The notes: generated from the sequence alone by a model not told the origin. A stretch of DNA of 64,000 nt from UBA2287 sp964479665 (GCA_964479665.1 CAYZNN010000014.1:1-64000), one strand, 5' to 3'; counted from the stretch's first letter, positions 1 through 8,782 are shown. Made by a program: numbers and translations.

Positions 1-645
1 TTAAAAAAAAACTTATTTTTGTTAATCCGTGGTCTGAAAGAGGGGAGTACTTCCCAGTCATTTAGGGGGCTAAGTCATCTTACTACGGCAGTGTCGGATT
101 GGAACTTCGATTTGCCAAACTCCAATAATGCCGAAATTGTAGTTTTAGTAAATTGGACAGCCGTATCAAACAACCTTACAAAAGGTATTGCCGCACAAGA
201 AGTTGTAGCATGCGTTGCTCCAAAGATTTATCAAAGTCAAAACGGACAAATCCCTCTTGCACAATTACCAATACATTTAATCGGACACAGTTGCGGTGGT
301 GGAATGGTGTTTGAAATTGCACGATTGCTGGGTTTGCAAGGAATAGACGTTGAACACGTTTCTGCACTCGACCCGCACCCGCTCACTTCTGCCGACCCGC
401 AAGGTGTAAATCTTCCCTTCGGTACAGGACAAACCATTGATGCTCCAATTTCTTTTTACGAAAATATTCTTTTTGCCGATAATTATTACCAAAATTTCGA
501 ATATCCTGAAGGAGAATACATAACAGGTGCATACTATCGTTTGTGGACTTCGCTACCCGGCGGTTATCACAACGAAACCAGCTACACTTACAATATTCTC
601 GGCACATACTATGATTTTTCTGACCATCTGAATATAATATTATAG
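1..645 (+). CDS. Secreted lipase-like alpha/beta hydrolase, 5' partial
   Basis: The frame is open to the left edge, so the N-terminus lies outside the window; the first in-window start-like codon is TTG at 19. A nucleophile elbow GHSCGG has its Ser codon at 289-291. An ALDPH segment (Asp codon 370-372) and a GGYHNE segment (His codon 568-570) complete a plausible Ser-Asp-His triad in family order. This is seen in the sequence; that it hydrolyses lipid esters is inferred from lipase-type hydrolases. The stop codon TAG (643-645) lies immediately before the left terminal repeat of the IS remnant, so the C-terminus may have been cut or altered by the insertion. Secretion is likely for the family but cannot be checked without the N-terminus. 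Confidence 0.6.
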   Translation, partial: LKKNLFLLIRGLKEGSTSQSFRGLSHLTTAVSDWNFDLPNSNNAEIVVLVNWTAVSNNLTKGIAAQEVVACVAPKIYQSQNGQIPLAQLPIHLIGHSCGGGMVFEIARLLGLQGIDVEHVSALDPHPLTSADPQGVNLPFGTGQTIDAPISFYENILFADNYYQNFEYPEGEYITGAYYRLWTSLPGGYHNETSYTYNILGTYYDFSDHLNIIL

Positions 646-666
646 GATTATCCGCTAACGTTCCTA
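646..666 (+). repeat. Left terminal inverted repeat of IS1595-like element
   Basis: Starts GATTATCCG and ends CCTA; its inverted partner is at 1601-1621. It begins one base after the stop codon of the upstream hydrolase gene. Confidence 0.65.
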
Positions 667-697
667 AAGTATTATATTTGTACAAAATTAATTGAAA

Positions 698-1589
698 ATG
701 AATTTTATAGATTTTGTAAAGCAGCATCCTGATGAGAACAGTTGCATTCAACATTTCAGGAGAATTAAGGAGGAGAAAGGCATTGTTTGTGCGCGATGCG
801 GACATACTTCTCACTACTGGAATAGGGCACATAAGTCACACGATTGCAAGGCGTGTGGCTACAGAGCCACGTTGCGAAGCGGAACGGTAATGGAGTCCTC
901 CAAGCTGCCTTACCGGTACTGGCTCTACGCCATTTACCTCATGTCTATGACCAAGAAAGGCATATCTGCCGCTGAGGTGCAGCGCCAGTTGGGTCATAAA
1001 CGCTATGAGCCGGTTTGGACGATGATGCATAAAATCAGGGCTACCATGGGGCTGAGGGATGACAAGTACGAAACGGACGGCGTAGTGGAATTGGACGACG
1101 CTTTCTTCAAAACGCACAGCGATGCATCCTCCGATGAACCCACCAAGCGTGGTCGTGGTAGCCAGGAGCAAAGTGCAGTGCTGGTTATGGCTAAGGTTGA
1201 CCCGAAGTGAGGGCGACCGCCTTTCGGTACGTTAAGATGATTGTTATTCCCAACCCATCGTCCAGCACCATGAATGATACCTTGTCAACATATGCAAAGC
1301 CAGAGGCTGTAATCAAAAGCGATGGATGGCGAGGTTTCAGTAAGATTAGGGAGGTAGGCGCAAAAAACACATAAAAAAGATAGTCCCACCGAAAGAGGCC
1401 TCCAAAGCTCTACCGTGGGTTCATACCATGATAAGTAACGCGAAGCGAAATCTTCTTGGAATAAACCACCAAACAAAAGACGAATATTTGCAAAATTACT
1501 TGAATGAATTTTGTTACAACACAAATAGACGGTATTTTGGAGTTAATCTGTTTGATAGACTCCTAGTTGCAGCGGTTGAAGATACTTGA
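698..1589 (+). pseudogene. IS1595-family transposase, broken by a stop and two frameshifts
   Basis: The first 170 codons from ATG 698 encode an N-terminal zinc ribbon (CARCGH and CKACGY cysteine pairs) and the start of a DDE domain with VELDDAFF. TGA at 1208-1210 ends this frame. Homology continues in a second frame near 1219-1370 (KMIVIPN, then SDGWRGF) and in a third frame from about 1365 to TGA 1587-1589 (VPPKEASKALPWVHTMISN, then NEFCYNTNRRYF). These are the expected successive parts of an ISXO2-type transposase of about 300 residues. The true start is ATG 698 rather than TTG 692. It is non-functional as it stands unless several sequence errors coincide. Confidence 0.85.
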
Positions 1590-1600
1590 TATGGAAAACA

Positions 1601-1621
1601 TAGGTACAATTACGGATAATC
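1601..1621 (-). repeat. Right terminal inverted repeat of IS1595-like element
   Basis: Read on the minus strand it starts GATTATCCG and ends CCTA, matching 16 of 21 bases of the left repeat at 646-666. It lies 11 bp after the transposase stop codon. Confidence 0.65.
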
Positions 1622-1832
1622 ATATTCTTAAATTTACACTATAGCTTAAGGCCGAAAAATAGCAAAGTTCAACTCCTATACAGGTGCAGCAACATTTTGA
1701 ATAACAAGAATTTTGATGTTTACTATATAAGCAGCCCTAACTTTACTCGCTCCAACTTTGCTATAAGGCCTAGGATATTTTCATTTGTGTTAACAATGCC
1801 GTTGACCAGCGTTTTGAAATGATTTTTTACGC

Positions 1833-2324
1833 TCATCGCCGCTCCAAATTCACAAACGCATACCCAAGCTCGCTATCAGACGCAGGCTTTTTTTCTTCGC
1901 TAAAAACTTCCTTCCAATCTGCTTCAATAATTTCAGGGAAGAATGTATCGCCATCGAAGCTTTTGTGAACCCTTGTGAGGTAAAGCTTGTGTGCCAATGG
2001 AAGGGCCTGCCGGTACAATTCGCCCCCACCAATAATGAAAACTTCGCTTTCGCTGGTCGACACCGTAAGTGCCTCCTCCAATGAAGCAACAACAATGCAT
2101 CCATCGGCAACGTATTCCCTATTGCGGCTTACAATAAGGTTGGTTCTTTTGGGTAGGGGTCTGCCTATGCTTTCGAAGGTTTTTCGCCCCATTACGATGT
2201 GGTGACCAGTTGTTAGCGCCTTAAAGCGCTTTAAATCTTCCGGAATATGCCAAATAAGCTGATTATTAGCTCCAATTACATTATTTTCGGCAATGGCTAC
2301 AATTATTGAAATAACTGGGGGCAT
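1833..2324 (-). CDS. folA: Dihydrofolate reductase
   Basis: Reduces dihydrofolate to tetrahydrofolate with NADPH in the cytoplasm, regenerating the cofactor oxidised by thymidylate synthase. The 163-residue length is typical. Visible features: the N-terminal strand ending in IAENNVIG, the substrate-loop tryptophan W25, catalytic acid D30 in PEDLKRFK, the cofactor motif VMGRKTFESIG and the IIGGGELYRQALP segment. It lies 166 bp downstream of thyA on the same strand, a classic pairing in one-carbon metabolism, although the gap holds a small repeat. The ATG at 2324 aligns with the usual start of the family. Confidence 0.95.
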   Translation of the reverse strand: MPPVISIIVAIAENNVIGANNQLIWHIPEDLKRFKALTTGHHIVMGRKTFESIGRPLPKRTNLIVSRNREYVADGCIVVASLEEALTVSTSESEVFIIGGGELYRQALPLAHKLYLTRVHKSFDGDTFFPEIIEADWKEVFSEEKKPASDSELGYAFVNLERR

Positions 2325-2346
2325 TCGGTGTGTAGTTAGTTTTTAA

Positions 2347-2481
2347 TTCTCGGTTTTCAGTTGTCAGTTGTCAGTTGTCAGTTCTCCAGTCCTCGGGTTT
2401 CGGTTTTCACCCCATCAGTTAATCCCCCAATAGCTATTTGGAGGGGCAATCATCCAGTCACTGATTATCAATAACCGAGAA
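2347..2481. repeat. Intergenic repeat: TCAGTTG tandem copies inside a short inverted pair
   Basis: Between thyA and folA, nearly four tandem copies of the heptamer TCAGTTG occupy 2357-2383. They lie within a wider inverted pair, TTCTCGGTT at 2347-2355 and AACCGAGAA at 2473-2481. No protein is encoded. It may be a small palindromic intergenic element of the kind found between Bacteroidota genes; its function is unknown. Confidence 0.5.
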
Positions 2482-2490
2482 CCAATAACC

Positions 2491-3285
2491 CTATACCGCA
2501 ATGGCTCCCTTAATATGTGGGTGCGGATCGTAGCCCTCTAGCCTAAAATCATCGTATTTAAAGTCGAATATCGATTTCACATCAGGGTTAATGACCATTT
2601 TAGGGAGCGCACGCGGATCGCGTGTAAGCTGTAGTTTAACCTGTTCAATATGATTCAGGTAGATGTGGGCATCGCCAAGGGTATGCACAAAATCTCCCGG
2701 TTTTAGGCCAATGGCCTGGGCCATCATCATGGTTAGTAAGGCGTAAGATGCAATGTTGAAGGGAACGCCGAGAAAAATATCGGCACTGCGCTGGTAAAGC
2801 TGGCACGATAGTTTGCCTTTGGCAACATAGAATTGGAATAGGGCATGGCAGGGTGGAAGAGCCATATTCTCAATTTCGCCCACGTTCCATGCACAAACAA
2901 TATGGCGACGCGAGTCGGGGTTTTGGGAGAGCGAATTAACAACCTGCGTTATCTGGTCGATATGTCGACCATTGGCTGTTGGCCAGCTGCGCCATTGGTA
3001 ACCATAAACCGGACCGAGGTTTCCTTGCTCATCGGCCCACTCATTCCAAATGGTTACGCCATTATCGTTAAGGTATTTTATATTAGTGTCCCCGTTTAAA
3101 AACCAGAGCAGCTCGTGAATAATCGATTTCAAATGGAGTTTTTTTGTGGTAAGCAGTGGGAATCCCTCCATCAGGTCGAAACGCATTTGATAACCAAACA
3201 CACTTATTGTTCCGGTTCCAGTTCGGTCGGTTTTTTCAACCCCGTTTTCTAGAGTATATTTTAATAGCTGTAAGTACTGATCCAT
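2491..3285 (-). CDS. thyA: Thymidylate synthase
   Basis: Methylates dUMP to dTMP using methylene-tetrahydrofolate, producing dihydrofolate for FolA. The 264-residue length equals that of the E. coli enzyme. Catalytic Cys146 lies in ALPPCHALFQFYV. The phosphate-binding arginines RTGTGT (about 21-26) and SRRHIV, and the folate/dUMP segment DIFLGVPFNIASYALL, are all present. It starts 11 bp after the lpxH-like gene ends and precedes folA, so thymidylate supply appears to be cotranscribed with an envelope gene. Confidence 0.97.
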   Translation of the reverse strand: MDQYLQLLKYTLENGVEKTDRTGTGTISVFGYQMRFDLMEGFPLLTTKKLHLKSIIHELLWFLNGDTNIKYLNDNGVTIWNEWADEQGNLGPVYGYQWRSWPTANGRHIDQITQVVNSLSQNPDSRRHIVCAWNVGEIENMALPPCHALFQFYVAKGKLSCQLYQRSADIFLGVPFNIASYALLTMMMAQAIGLKPGDFVHTLGDAHIYLNHIEQVKLQLTRDPRALPKMVINPDVKSIFDFKYDDFRLEGYDPHPHIKGAIAV

Positions 3286-3296
3286 TGCAGTTTTAT

Positions 3297-4073
3297 TTAT
3301 ACATTACCAACCAAATCCGACACACCCGTGCTGTAGCGAAGTAACTCAAAGGATTTCCCGTTCCACTTGCCATATGTGTTGTTTACAATCCAATCGCCCA
3401 GTAGAACCAGAGTTTCTGTTGAATTTAAAGGGTAAACAACGGGTGAGTGCCAGTGGCCAAACACAAAAAAATCGTAGCCATTTCCTCGCTCAATCTCCCT
3501 TCGTGCATAACGAGTAATAAGTTCTGCCTCGTTACGAAACTTGTGGGATATTTCTTTGGAATAACGGCCTCTAACCGACCATCGATTACCCAACCACATT
3601 GAAAAATTTGGATGCAAGCGTGAGAATAGCCACTGTAAGGTTCGATTGGTGAAAATTCCTTTGAGCAGCTTATATCCATAATCGCCCTTGCCAAGCCCAT
3701 CGCCATGGCCAATGATGAAACGTTTGCCGTTAAATTCCCTTACAATGGGTTGTGTGTGAATTTTAACCCCAAGCTCCTTTTCGAAATAGCCAAACATCCA
3801 AACATCGTGATTTCCAGTAAAAAAATGAACCGGGATGCCTGAATCTGTAAGTTCGGCAACCTTACCCATGAATCGGGTAAAACCTTTGGGGATAACCCTT
3901 TTGTATTCGTACCAAAAATCGAATATGTCGCCTACCAAGAATACTTCAGATGCATCCGATTTAATGCTATCGAGCCACTGAACCAGAAGAACTTCCCGGT
4001 TGCGACTCTCAAGGTAACTGGGCAGCCCCAGATGAAAGTCGGATGCGAAATATATATTTTTTTCTGGGAGCAT
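3297..4073 (-). CDS. lpxH: UDP-2,3-diacylglucosamine diphosphatase-like metallophosphoesterase
   Basis: Predicted to hydrolyse UDP-2,3-diacylglucosamine to lipid X and UMP at the inner membrane, the fourth step of lipid A synthesis. The calcineurin-like metal motifs are complete: ASDFHLG (D12, H14), VGDIFDFWY (D49), TGNHD (N88, H89), IGHGDG and FGHWHSP near the C-terminus. At 258 residues it is slightly longer than E. coli LpxH, as is usual for the Bacteroidota homologues. It starts 4 bp after the upstream TlpA-like gene, so the two are probably cotranscribed. An LpxG/LpxH-type alternative cannot be excluded. Confidence 0.8.
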   Translation of the reverse strand: MLPEKNIYFASDFHLGLPSYLESRNREVLLVQWLDSIKSDASEVFLVGDIFDFWYEYKRVIPKGFTRFMGKVAELTDSGIPVHFFTGNHDVWMFGYFEKELGVKIHTQPIVREFNGKRFIIGHGDGLGKGDYGYKLLKGIFTNRTLQWLFSRLHPNFSMWLGNRWSVRGRYSKEISHKFRNEAELITRYARREIERGNGYDFFVFGHWHSPVVYPLNSTETLVLLGDWIVNNTYGKWNGKSFELLRYSTGVSDLVGNV

Positions 4074-4077
4074 CGAT

Positions 4078-5253
4078 CTATTTTAATAGTTCGCTAACCA
4101 TTCGAACCAGCGATTCGCCATATACGTTGCGGCCAATGATGTCGTAATTTTTGTCGATAACAAAATTGGTTGGCAGGTTGGTAACATTGTATATACTTGC
4201 GGCTACAGACCCCGATGGATTCAAGTTGGAAACATGAATTCCCGGGAAATTTGCTTGCTCAATTGCCTTTACCCAAACCTCGCGATTGCTATCCATTGAA
4301 ACGTTGAAAATTACAAGCGGCTTGCCCTCGAACTCGTTGCTTAGTTTTGCTAGTTCCTGATTGGCCACCATGCTGTTAGCATTCCACGAAGCCCAAAAAT
4401 TGAGTATAATCACCTTTCCAATATTCGATGAAAGTCGCACGGTGTCACCTTTAGTGTTGGGCATCACAATGTCGGGTAGGGTAGGCTTCGATTCTTTTAT
4501 CAGGTTAAGAACCTGATGGCTTTTAAGCCTTCGGGTCATTTCGTTTATATCGTTAACCATTCCCTTTGCGTAGTTCGACTCTGGGAAACGGGCAATGAGC
4601 GATGATGCAACCACCCTGAAGAGTTGTAAATCCTCAGCCCTATCGAAAACATAAACATTGGGGCCAAGTTGCTGGTATAGGGCTACTACGCTGGCTCGCG
4701 CCATAGTGTGTTCCCATATGAAGCGGGTGCTGAAAACCCTCTGAGAATCGATGGTAGCTTGGGAATCTAGCTTCAATTTTTCAATTGTTGCCCGCTCAGT
4801 AGCAACCGAAAGAAGGTTGTTTAATGAATCCAGGCTCCTTCGAGTAAATCGAAGTTTGTCATTCAGGTTCTTAACCAGTATGGATTCTTCCGATCCTTCT
4901 ACCGCATAGTTTGAGGGCTTGTTAAGATCGATAAAGAGTCGAACATTTTGTCCCTCTTCTACAATAGCAAGCGTTTCGCTTCTGCTCTTGCCTTCTGTAA
5001 CTATTTGCACAATAAGGGGTTCTCCTCCTTCGAGCAACTTGAAATGTGCTTTGGGTTTTTTGGGCGTAACTTCCAATGTGGAAACCAATCGATTTGCCTT
5101 AAATTCCTGAATAAAAAGTGAAACCTTGGTTTTCCCTTCGAGGTTTTCAAAAATTACTTCAACTGTCGACTTGGGCTTTGGGCCACAACTCAACGCAATA
5201 ATTGTTAAAAGTGAAACTGATATTAGGTATATTACCCTGGCTTTAGCTGTCAT
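4078..5253 (-). CDS. TlpA-like thioredoxin-fold lipoprotein lacking the CxxC motif
   Basis: A lipoprotein signal with lipobox-like IIALSC ends near residue 23. A DUF4369-like N-terminal region follows, then a helical stretch and a thioredoxin-fold domain from about residue 255. The active-site position reads WASWNANS (287-294): both cysteines of WCxxC are replaced by Asn291 and Ser294, while the cis-Pro loop NLPTNF is kept. The reading frame is continuous through this site, so it is a real substitution. The protein cannot do CxxC chemistry and may act in binding or scaffolding. The neighbouring paralogue at 5317-6522 keeps CIPC, so the pair may have divided roles. Confidence 0.8.
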   Translation of the reverse strand: MTAKARVIYLISVSLLTIIALSCGPKPKSTVEVIFENLEGKTKVSLFIQEFKANRLVSTLEVTPKKPKAHFKLLEGGEPLIVQIVTEGKSRSETLAIVEEGQNVRLFIDLNKPSNYAVEGSEESILVKNLNDKLRFTRRSLDSLNNLLSVATERATIEKLKLDSQATIDSQRVFSTRFIWEHTMARASVVALYQQLGPNVYVFDRAEDLQLFRVVASSLIARFPESNYAKGMVNDINEMTRRLKSHQVLNLIKESKPTLPDIVMPNTKGDTVRLSSNIGKVIILNFWASWNANSMVANQELAKLSNEFEGKPLVIFNVSMDSNREVWVKAIEQANFPGIHVSNLNPSGSVAASIYNVTNLPTNFVIDKNYDIIGRNVYGESLVRMVSELLK

Positions 5254-5316
5254 TTTCTGAAAATTAGCGATTGAACCTGTTTTTATGATGCAAATTTAAT
5301 GAAACCAATTTATTTT

Positions 5317-6522
5317 TTAAGGATTATGAATGGGCCCAAGAAGTTTTTCGAGAGCCTCAGTTAGTTTGGGAGCCGAAAGATTTTTTTCGATAATAATACC
5401 CTGCTTGTTAATAAGGTAGTTGGCAGGAATGCTATTTATTCCCAGCCCCTGAGCGAACCCGGAATCCCAAAGTTTGGTGTCCCATGCAAGGGGCCAGGGA
5501 ATGCTATCGGTTAAAGTTTTTTGCCAATTTTTCTCGAAGACAAACTGGACAACTTCAAATCCCTTTGGGCTATACAAGCTGTGTAAATCAATTAGGCTAA
5601 GCCTAAAGGAATTGCAGGGTATGCACCAGCTACCCCAAAAATCGAGCAGGATGTAGCGTGCACGGGAAACCCTTTCGGCATGAATTTCATTAGTGTAAGG
5701 AATTGATTTCAAATCAATCTTTTCGCCAATTTTTAGCATTTCGTTTTGTAGCCCACGTAGTTCGTTTTGCTTTTGAATGTGTTCAACTTTTTTCTTCAAG
5801 CTTGCTATATGATCGTTTGATGGATATAGTTGGCCAAGTGATGTACTTACAAGATTGTAAAGTTCAAAATCGTCCTGTGGATTTAATACCAATTGACCGT
5901 TGGGATATTGAGTAAACAGACCAACTAGCGATGCAAAACTATTACGGTTCGTTTTTACAAACCGCGATACGTAGTTTTTATTGTTGGCAATTAGATCCGA
6001 ATACTGTTCGGTAATTGAGGTTCGAACCGAATCGAACTTCTCGCTGTTTATGCTGCTTTTAAAAATTGTTGCTAAAGAATCGATACTGTAAATGGTAGCA
6101 TAATGCCGAGCCGAAAGCTCTTTTAAAAGAATCGATCCTCGGGATCCGGAAACTAAATAGTTTGGCTTTTGAATATCGTTTACCTCAATGGTTATTTTCT
6201 CGTTAGGCTCAGCTAATAGTAAAATTGGGATCCGAAGGCAATTAGAATTTAGAGCAATTAGGGTGGGTTCGTTTAAGTTCACCGCAAGTTCGAAATGCCC
6301 GTTATAATTAATATCTATAGAATCGACCCTAACCTGCCCGCTATTGCAAACTATACTCATAACAACAACGGATGAGCCACAATTAACTATTGTGCCTTCA
6401 ATGGTAGTTTTTGAACCGGATGTGTTACAACCAAAAAATATGAGATAAAATACAACCAAGTACGATTGCCATTGCCTCGCAATAACCCATATTTGGTTGC
6501 CTTTCCATAGGTTATAGTTCAT
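5317..6522 (-). CDS. TlpA-like thiol-disulfide oxidoreductase lipoprotein
   Basis: The N-terminus has a hydrophobic segment ending in IFFGC, a lipobox, so it is probably a membrane-anchored envelope lipoprotein. A DUF4369-like domain (about 38-125) and a helical linker precede a TlpA/ResA-type thioredoxin domain. The redox motif WCIPC has Cys300 and Cys303, and the cis-Pro loop reads NSIPANY. It probably reduces or oxidises disulfides in the periplasm; the client is unknown. It is the first gene of the minus-strand run and is divergent from the glycogen cluster. It shares architecture with the next gene, which lacks the cysteines. Confidence 0.8.
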   Translation of the reverse strand: MNYNLWKGNQIWVIARQWQSYLVVFYLIFFGCNTSGSKTTIEGTIVNCGSSVVVMSIVCNSGQVRVDSIDINYNGHFELAVNLNEPTLIALNSNCLRIPILLLAEPNEKITIEVNDIQKPNYLVSGSRGSILLKELSARHYATIYSIDSLATIFKSSINSEKFDSVRTSITEQYSDLIANNKNYVSRFVKTNRNSFASLVGLFTQYPNGQLVLNPQDDFELYNLVSTSLGQLYPSNDHIASLKKKVEHIQKQNELRGLQNEMLKIGEKIDLKSIPYTNEIHAERVSRARYILLDFWGSWCIPCNSFRLSLIDLHSLYSPKGFEVVQFVFEKNWQKTLTDSIPWPLAWDTKLWDSGFAQGLGINSIPANYLINKQGIIIEKNLSAPKLTEALEKLLGPIHNP

Positions 6523-6551
6523 AGTTTTAAAATTAATTGCATTTACAGAAA

Positions 6552-6561
6552 ACGTTAACGT
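6552..6561. promoter_or_regulatory. 10-bp perfect palindrome in the divergent intergenic region
   Basis: ACGTTAACGT lies in the 271-bp gap (6523-6793) between the TlpA gene and the divergent debranching enzyme gene. A LacI- or CRP-type operator is possible, but a single 10-bp palindrome is weak evidence. No other clear signal was found in this gap. Confidence 0.25.
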
Positions 6562-6793
6562 AAATTAAAGGGACCAGGGTGCCCATTATTGCTTAAAAAT
6601 TTATATATTGTGTTGTTTATTTGTATTGTTGCTCATTCCGTTGTAAGTTGCTCAAGGTAAAAGGGTTTAGAAAAAATAATCAGTATTTGTAAAAGCATTG
6701 AAAGTATTGGCCACAAAATATCAGTTTAACGCAGCTAATATAGGGTTAAATATTTGCAAACACAGAGTTAGGAACTACTAAAAGAAAGCTACT

Positions 6794-8737
6794 ATGAGTT
6801 ACTTGAAATTCGACAGTAAAGAGTTAATAAACCTGGAGTATTCGCTCAACCGAGAAATATTGAGCACAAATAGGGCAGGTGGTTACTTTAGCACAACAAT
6901 TGTGCTTTGTAATACACGAAAATATCATGGACTTATGGTTCTCCCGCTCGATCAGTTCGAAGGTGAAAACCATGTTTTACTCTCTTCGGTCGACGAAACG
7001 GTTATTCAGCATGGTAAGTCGTTCAATTTCGGCATTCATCGGTATCCGGGCATTTATGAGCCTCGGGGCCATAAGTACATTGTCGATTTTCAGTACGAAC
7101 CAACTCCACGGCTTACATACAGGGTAGGAGGGGTAATTCTGCAAAAGGAACTCCTGTTTGTACACAACGAGGAGCAGTTCCTAATTCGTTACACCCTTAT
7201 TAACGCACATAGCCCCACACGTTTACGCATTAAGCCTTTCCTGGCTTTTCGAAATATACACAGCCTTTCCAAGGCAAACCTTATTGCCGACAAGCGTTAT
7301 CGAGAAATAAACAATGGGGTTAAATACAAACTCTACAACGGTTTCCCTTACCTACATTTGCAGCTCAATAAGAAAAATGAATTTGTTGCAGTTCCCGATT
7401 GGTATTACAATATTGAATACAAAGAGGAAATAAACAGAGGCTACGAAGGGCATGAAGATCTTTTTGTTCCTGGCTTTTTCGAGGTGCCCATAAAAAAAGG
7501 CGAAAGCGTTATTTTTTCTGCCGCAACCTCTGAGCAAGAAACCGCTGGGCTAACACGTAAGTTCAATTCCGAAGTTTTGAGGCGACCATTAAAAAATAGT
7601 TTTGAAAATTGCCTGAAAAATGCTGCCCATCAGTTTATAGTTAAGAAAGGAAAAAATACCGAAGTGGTTGCTGGGTACCCCTGGTTTGGTCGTTGGGGCC
7701 GCGATACTTTTATTGCCCTGCCCGGGTTAACTCTCGAGGCGTTCGACGACGCTAAAACTTGTAAAGCTGTAATTGATACCCTTGCGTCGGAACTGAAGGA
7801 TGGTCTTTTTCCCAATGTTGGCAAGGGGAGAACAGCAGTATTCAATTCGGCCGATGCTCCCCTTTGGTTTTTCTGGACTTTGCAAAAGTACGCCAAGCAT
7901 ACCAGCCTCCATGCTGAGGTTTGGAAGGAGTATGGAAAGAAAATGAAGTCAATACTTCAAGCATACCGCAAGGGGCTCCCATTTAACATTAAAATGCACG
8001 ACAACGGATTGGTTTGGGCCGGAGAGAAGGGCTTTGCTGTTACATGGATGGATGCGATGCTCCATGGCATGCCTGTTACTCCTCGCATTGGCTACCCAGT
8101 TGAAATTAATGCCCTATGGTACAATGCCATAAAGTATACCATCGAATTGGCCAAGGCCAATAAAGATAATAAATTTGTGAAGGAATGGGAGCCAATAGCC
8201 GCTCAAATTGAGCATTGGTTTCCAAAAGTTTTTTGGTTTGAAGCCAAGCAGTATTTAGCCGATTTTGTAGACGAAAGCGGCCAGAATGTTTTTGTTCGCC
8301 CTAACCAAATATTTGCAGCATCGTTACCTTACAGCCCAATAAGCGATGAAATGAAACGAGGCGTTCTCAATGTTGTTGAGAGGGAGTTGCTTACACCAAA
8401 TGGGATCAGAAGCCTTGCCCCCAAAAATCCTCACTATAAAGGTCGCTACGAGGGAGATCAATCTACTCGCGATGCAGCTTACCATCAGGGCACTGCATGG
8501 CCATGGCTGCTGGGACATTTTGTAGAAGCCAATTACCTTATTCACGGCAAGGCTGCCAATTCTCTGGCAAAAAATATCCTCTCATCGTTCGAGGAGGATA
8601 TGTGCAAGTATGGCATTTGTTCCATTTCCGAAGTATACGACGGCGACCCACCCCAGCGACCAACAGGAGCAATATCGCAAGCCTGGAGCGTTGCTGAAGT
8701 GATTCGAATTTTGAAAATGTTTAAAGCCAATCAATAA
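6794..8737 (+). CDS. Glycogen debranching enzyme (amylo-alpha-1,6-glucosidase type)
   Basis: Predicted to hydrolyse alpha-1,6 branch points of glycogen in the cytoplasm. The N-terminal beta-sandwich (about residues 1-270) begins with the family signature EILSTNRAGGYFSTT and NTRKYHGLMV. The C-terminal (alpha/alpha)6 barrel carries GYPWFGRWGRDTFIALPG and the ending motif GAISQAWSVAEVIRIL. The 647-residue length fits the bacterial/archaeal debranching type with fused GDE_N and GDE_C domains. It is the first of four plus-strand carbohydrate genes with gaps of 45, 24 and 70 bp, which suggests one operon for glycogen turnover. Confidence 0.9.
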   Translation: MSYLKFDSKELINLEYSLNREILSTNRAGGYFSTTIVLCNTRKYHGLMVLPLDQFEGENHVLLSSVDETVIQHGKSFNFGIHRYPGIYEPRGHKYIVDFQYEPTPRLTYRVGGVILQKELLFVHNEEQFLIRYTLINAHSPTRLRIKPFLAFRNIHSLSKANLIADKRYREINNGVKYKLYNGFPYLHLQLNKKNEFVAVPDWYYNIEYKEEINRGYEGHEDLFVPGFFEVPIKKGESVIFSAATSEQETAGLTRKFNSEVLRRPLKNSFENCLKNAAHQFIVKKGKNTEVVAGYPWFGRWGRDTFIALPGLTLEAFDDAKTCKAVIDTLASELKDGLFPNVGKGRTAVFNSADAPLWFFWTLQKYAKHTSLHAEVWKEYGKKMKSILQAYRKGLPFNIKMHDNGLVWAGEKGFAVTWMDAMLHGMPVTPRIGYPVEINALWYNAIKYTIELAKANKDNKFVKEWEPIAAQIEHWFPKVFWFEAKQYLADFVDESGQNVFVRPNQIFAASLPYSPISDEMKRGVLNVVERELLTPNGIRSLAPKNPHYKGRYEGDQSTRDAAYHQGTAWPWLLGHFVEANYLIHGKAANSLAKNILSSFEEDMCKYGICSISEVYDGDPPQRPTGAISQAWSVAEVIRILKMFKANQ

Positions 8738-8782
8738 TCATCGTTTTTCATCAGAACCTTAAGTAAAAGAACCAATTATATC

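Larger units (their letters stand above)
646..1621 (+). mobile_element. Decayed IS1595-family insertion sequence
   Basis: A transposase remnant (698-1589) is bracketed by imperfect terminal inverted repeats: left 646-666, right 1601-1621, with 16 of 21 positions matching and the outer nine (GATTATCCG) identical. The element is about 976 bp, a normal size for this family. Flanks of 8 bp just outside are similar (ATATTATA at 637-644 against ATATTCTT at 1622-1629) but not identical, so a target duplication is only suggested. The transposase has a stop and two frame changes, so the element cannot move by itself. Confidence 0.7.

Noticed and set aside
383..832. Minus-strand ORF of about 149 residues across the lipase/IS junction
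   Set aside because: It spans two unrelated plus-strand genes with clear homology, has no family motif, and is a shadow frame.
1622..1821. Open frame downstream of the IS as a continuation of the lipase gene
   Set aside because: The translation has no hydrolase or sorting-domain character, and the region is AT-rich with no conserved motif; it is open by chance.
2357..2383. Tandem heptamers read as a CRISPR array
   Set aside because: The units are only 7 bp and contiguous, with no spacers and no cas genes nearby.
4380..4410. Loss of the TlpA cysteines by frameshift or sequence error
   Set aside because: The frame is continuous on both sides, and the substituted residues need several base changes, so a true substitution is more likely.
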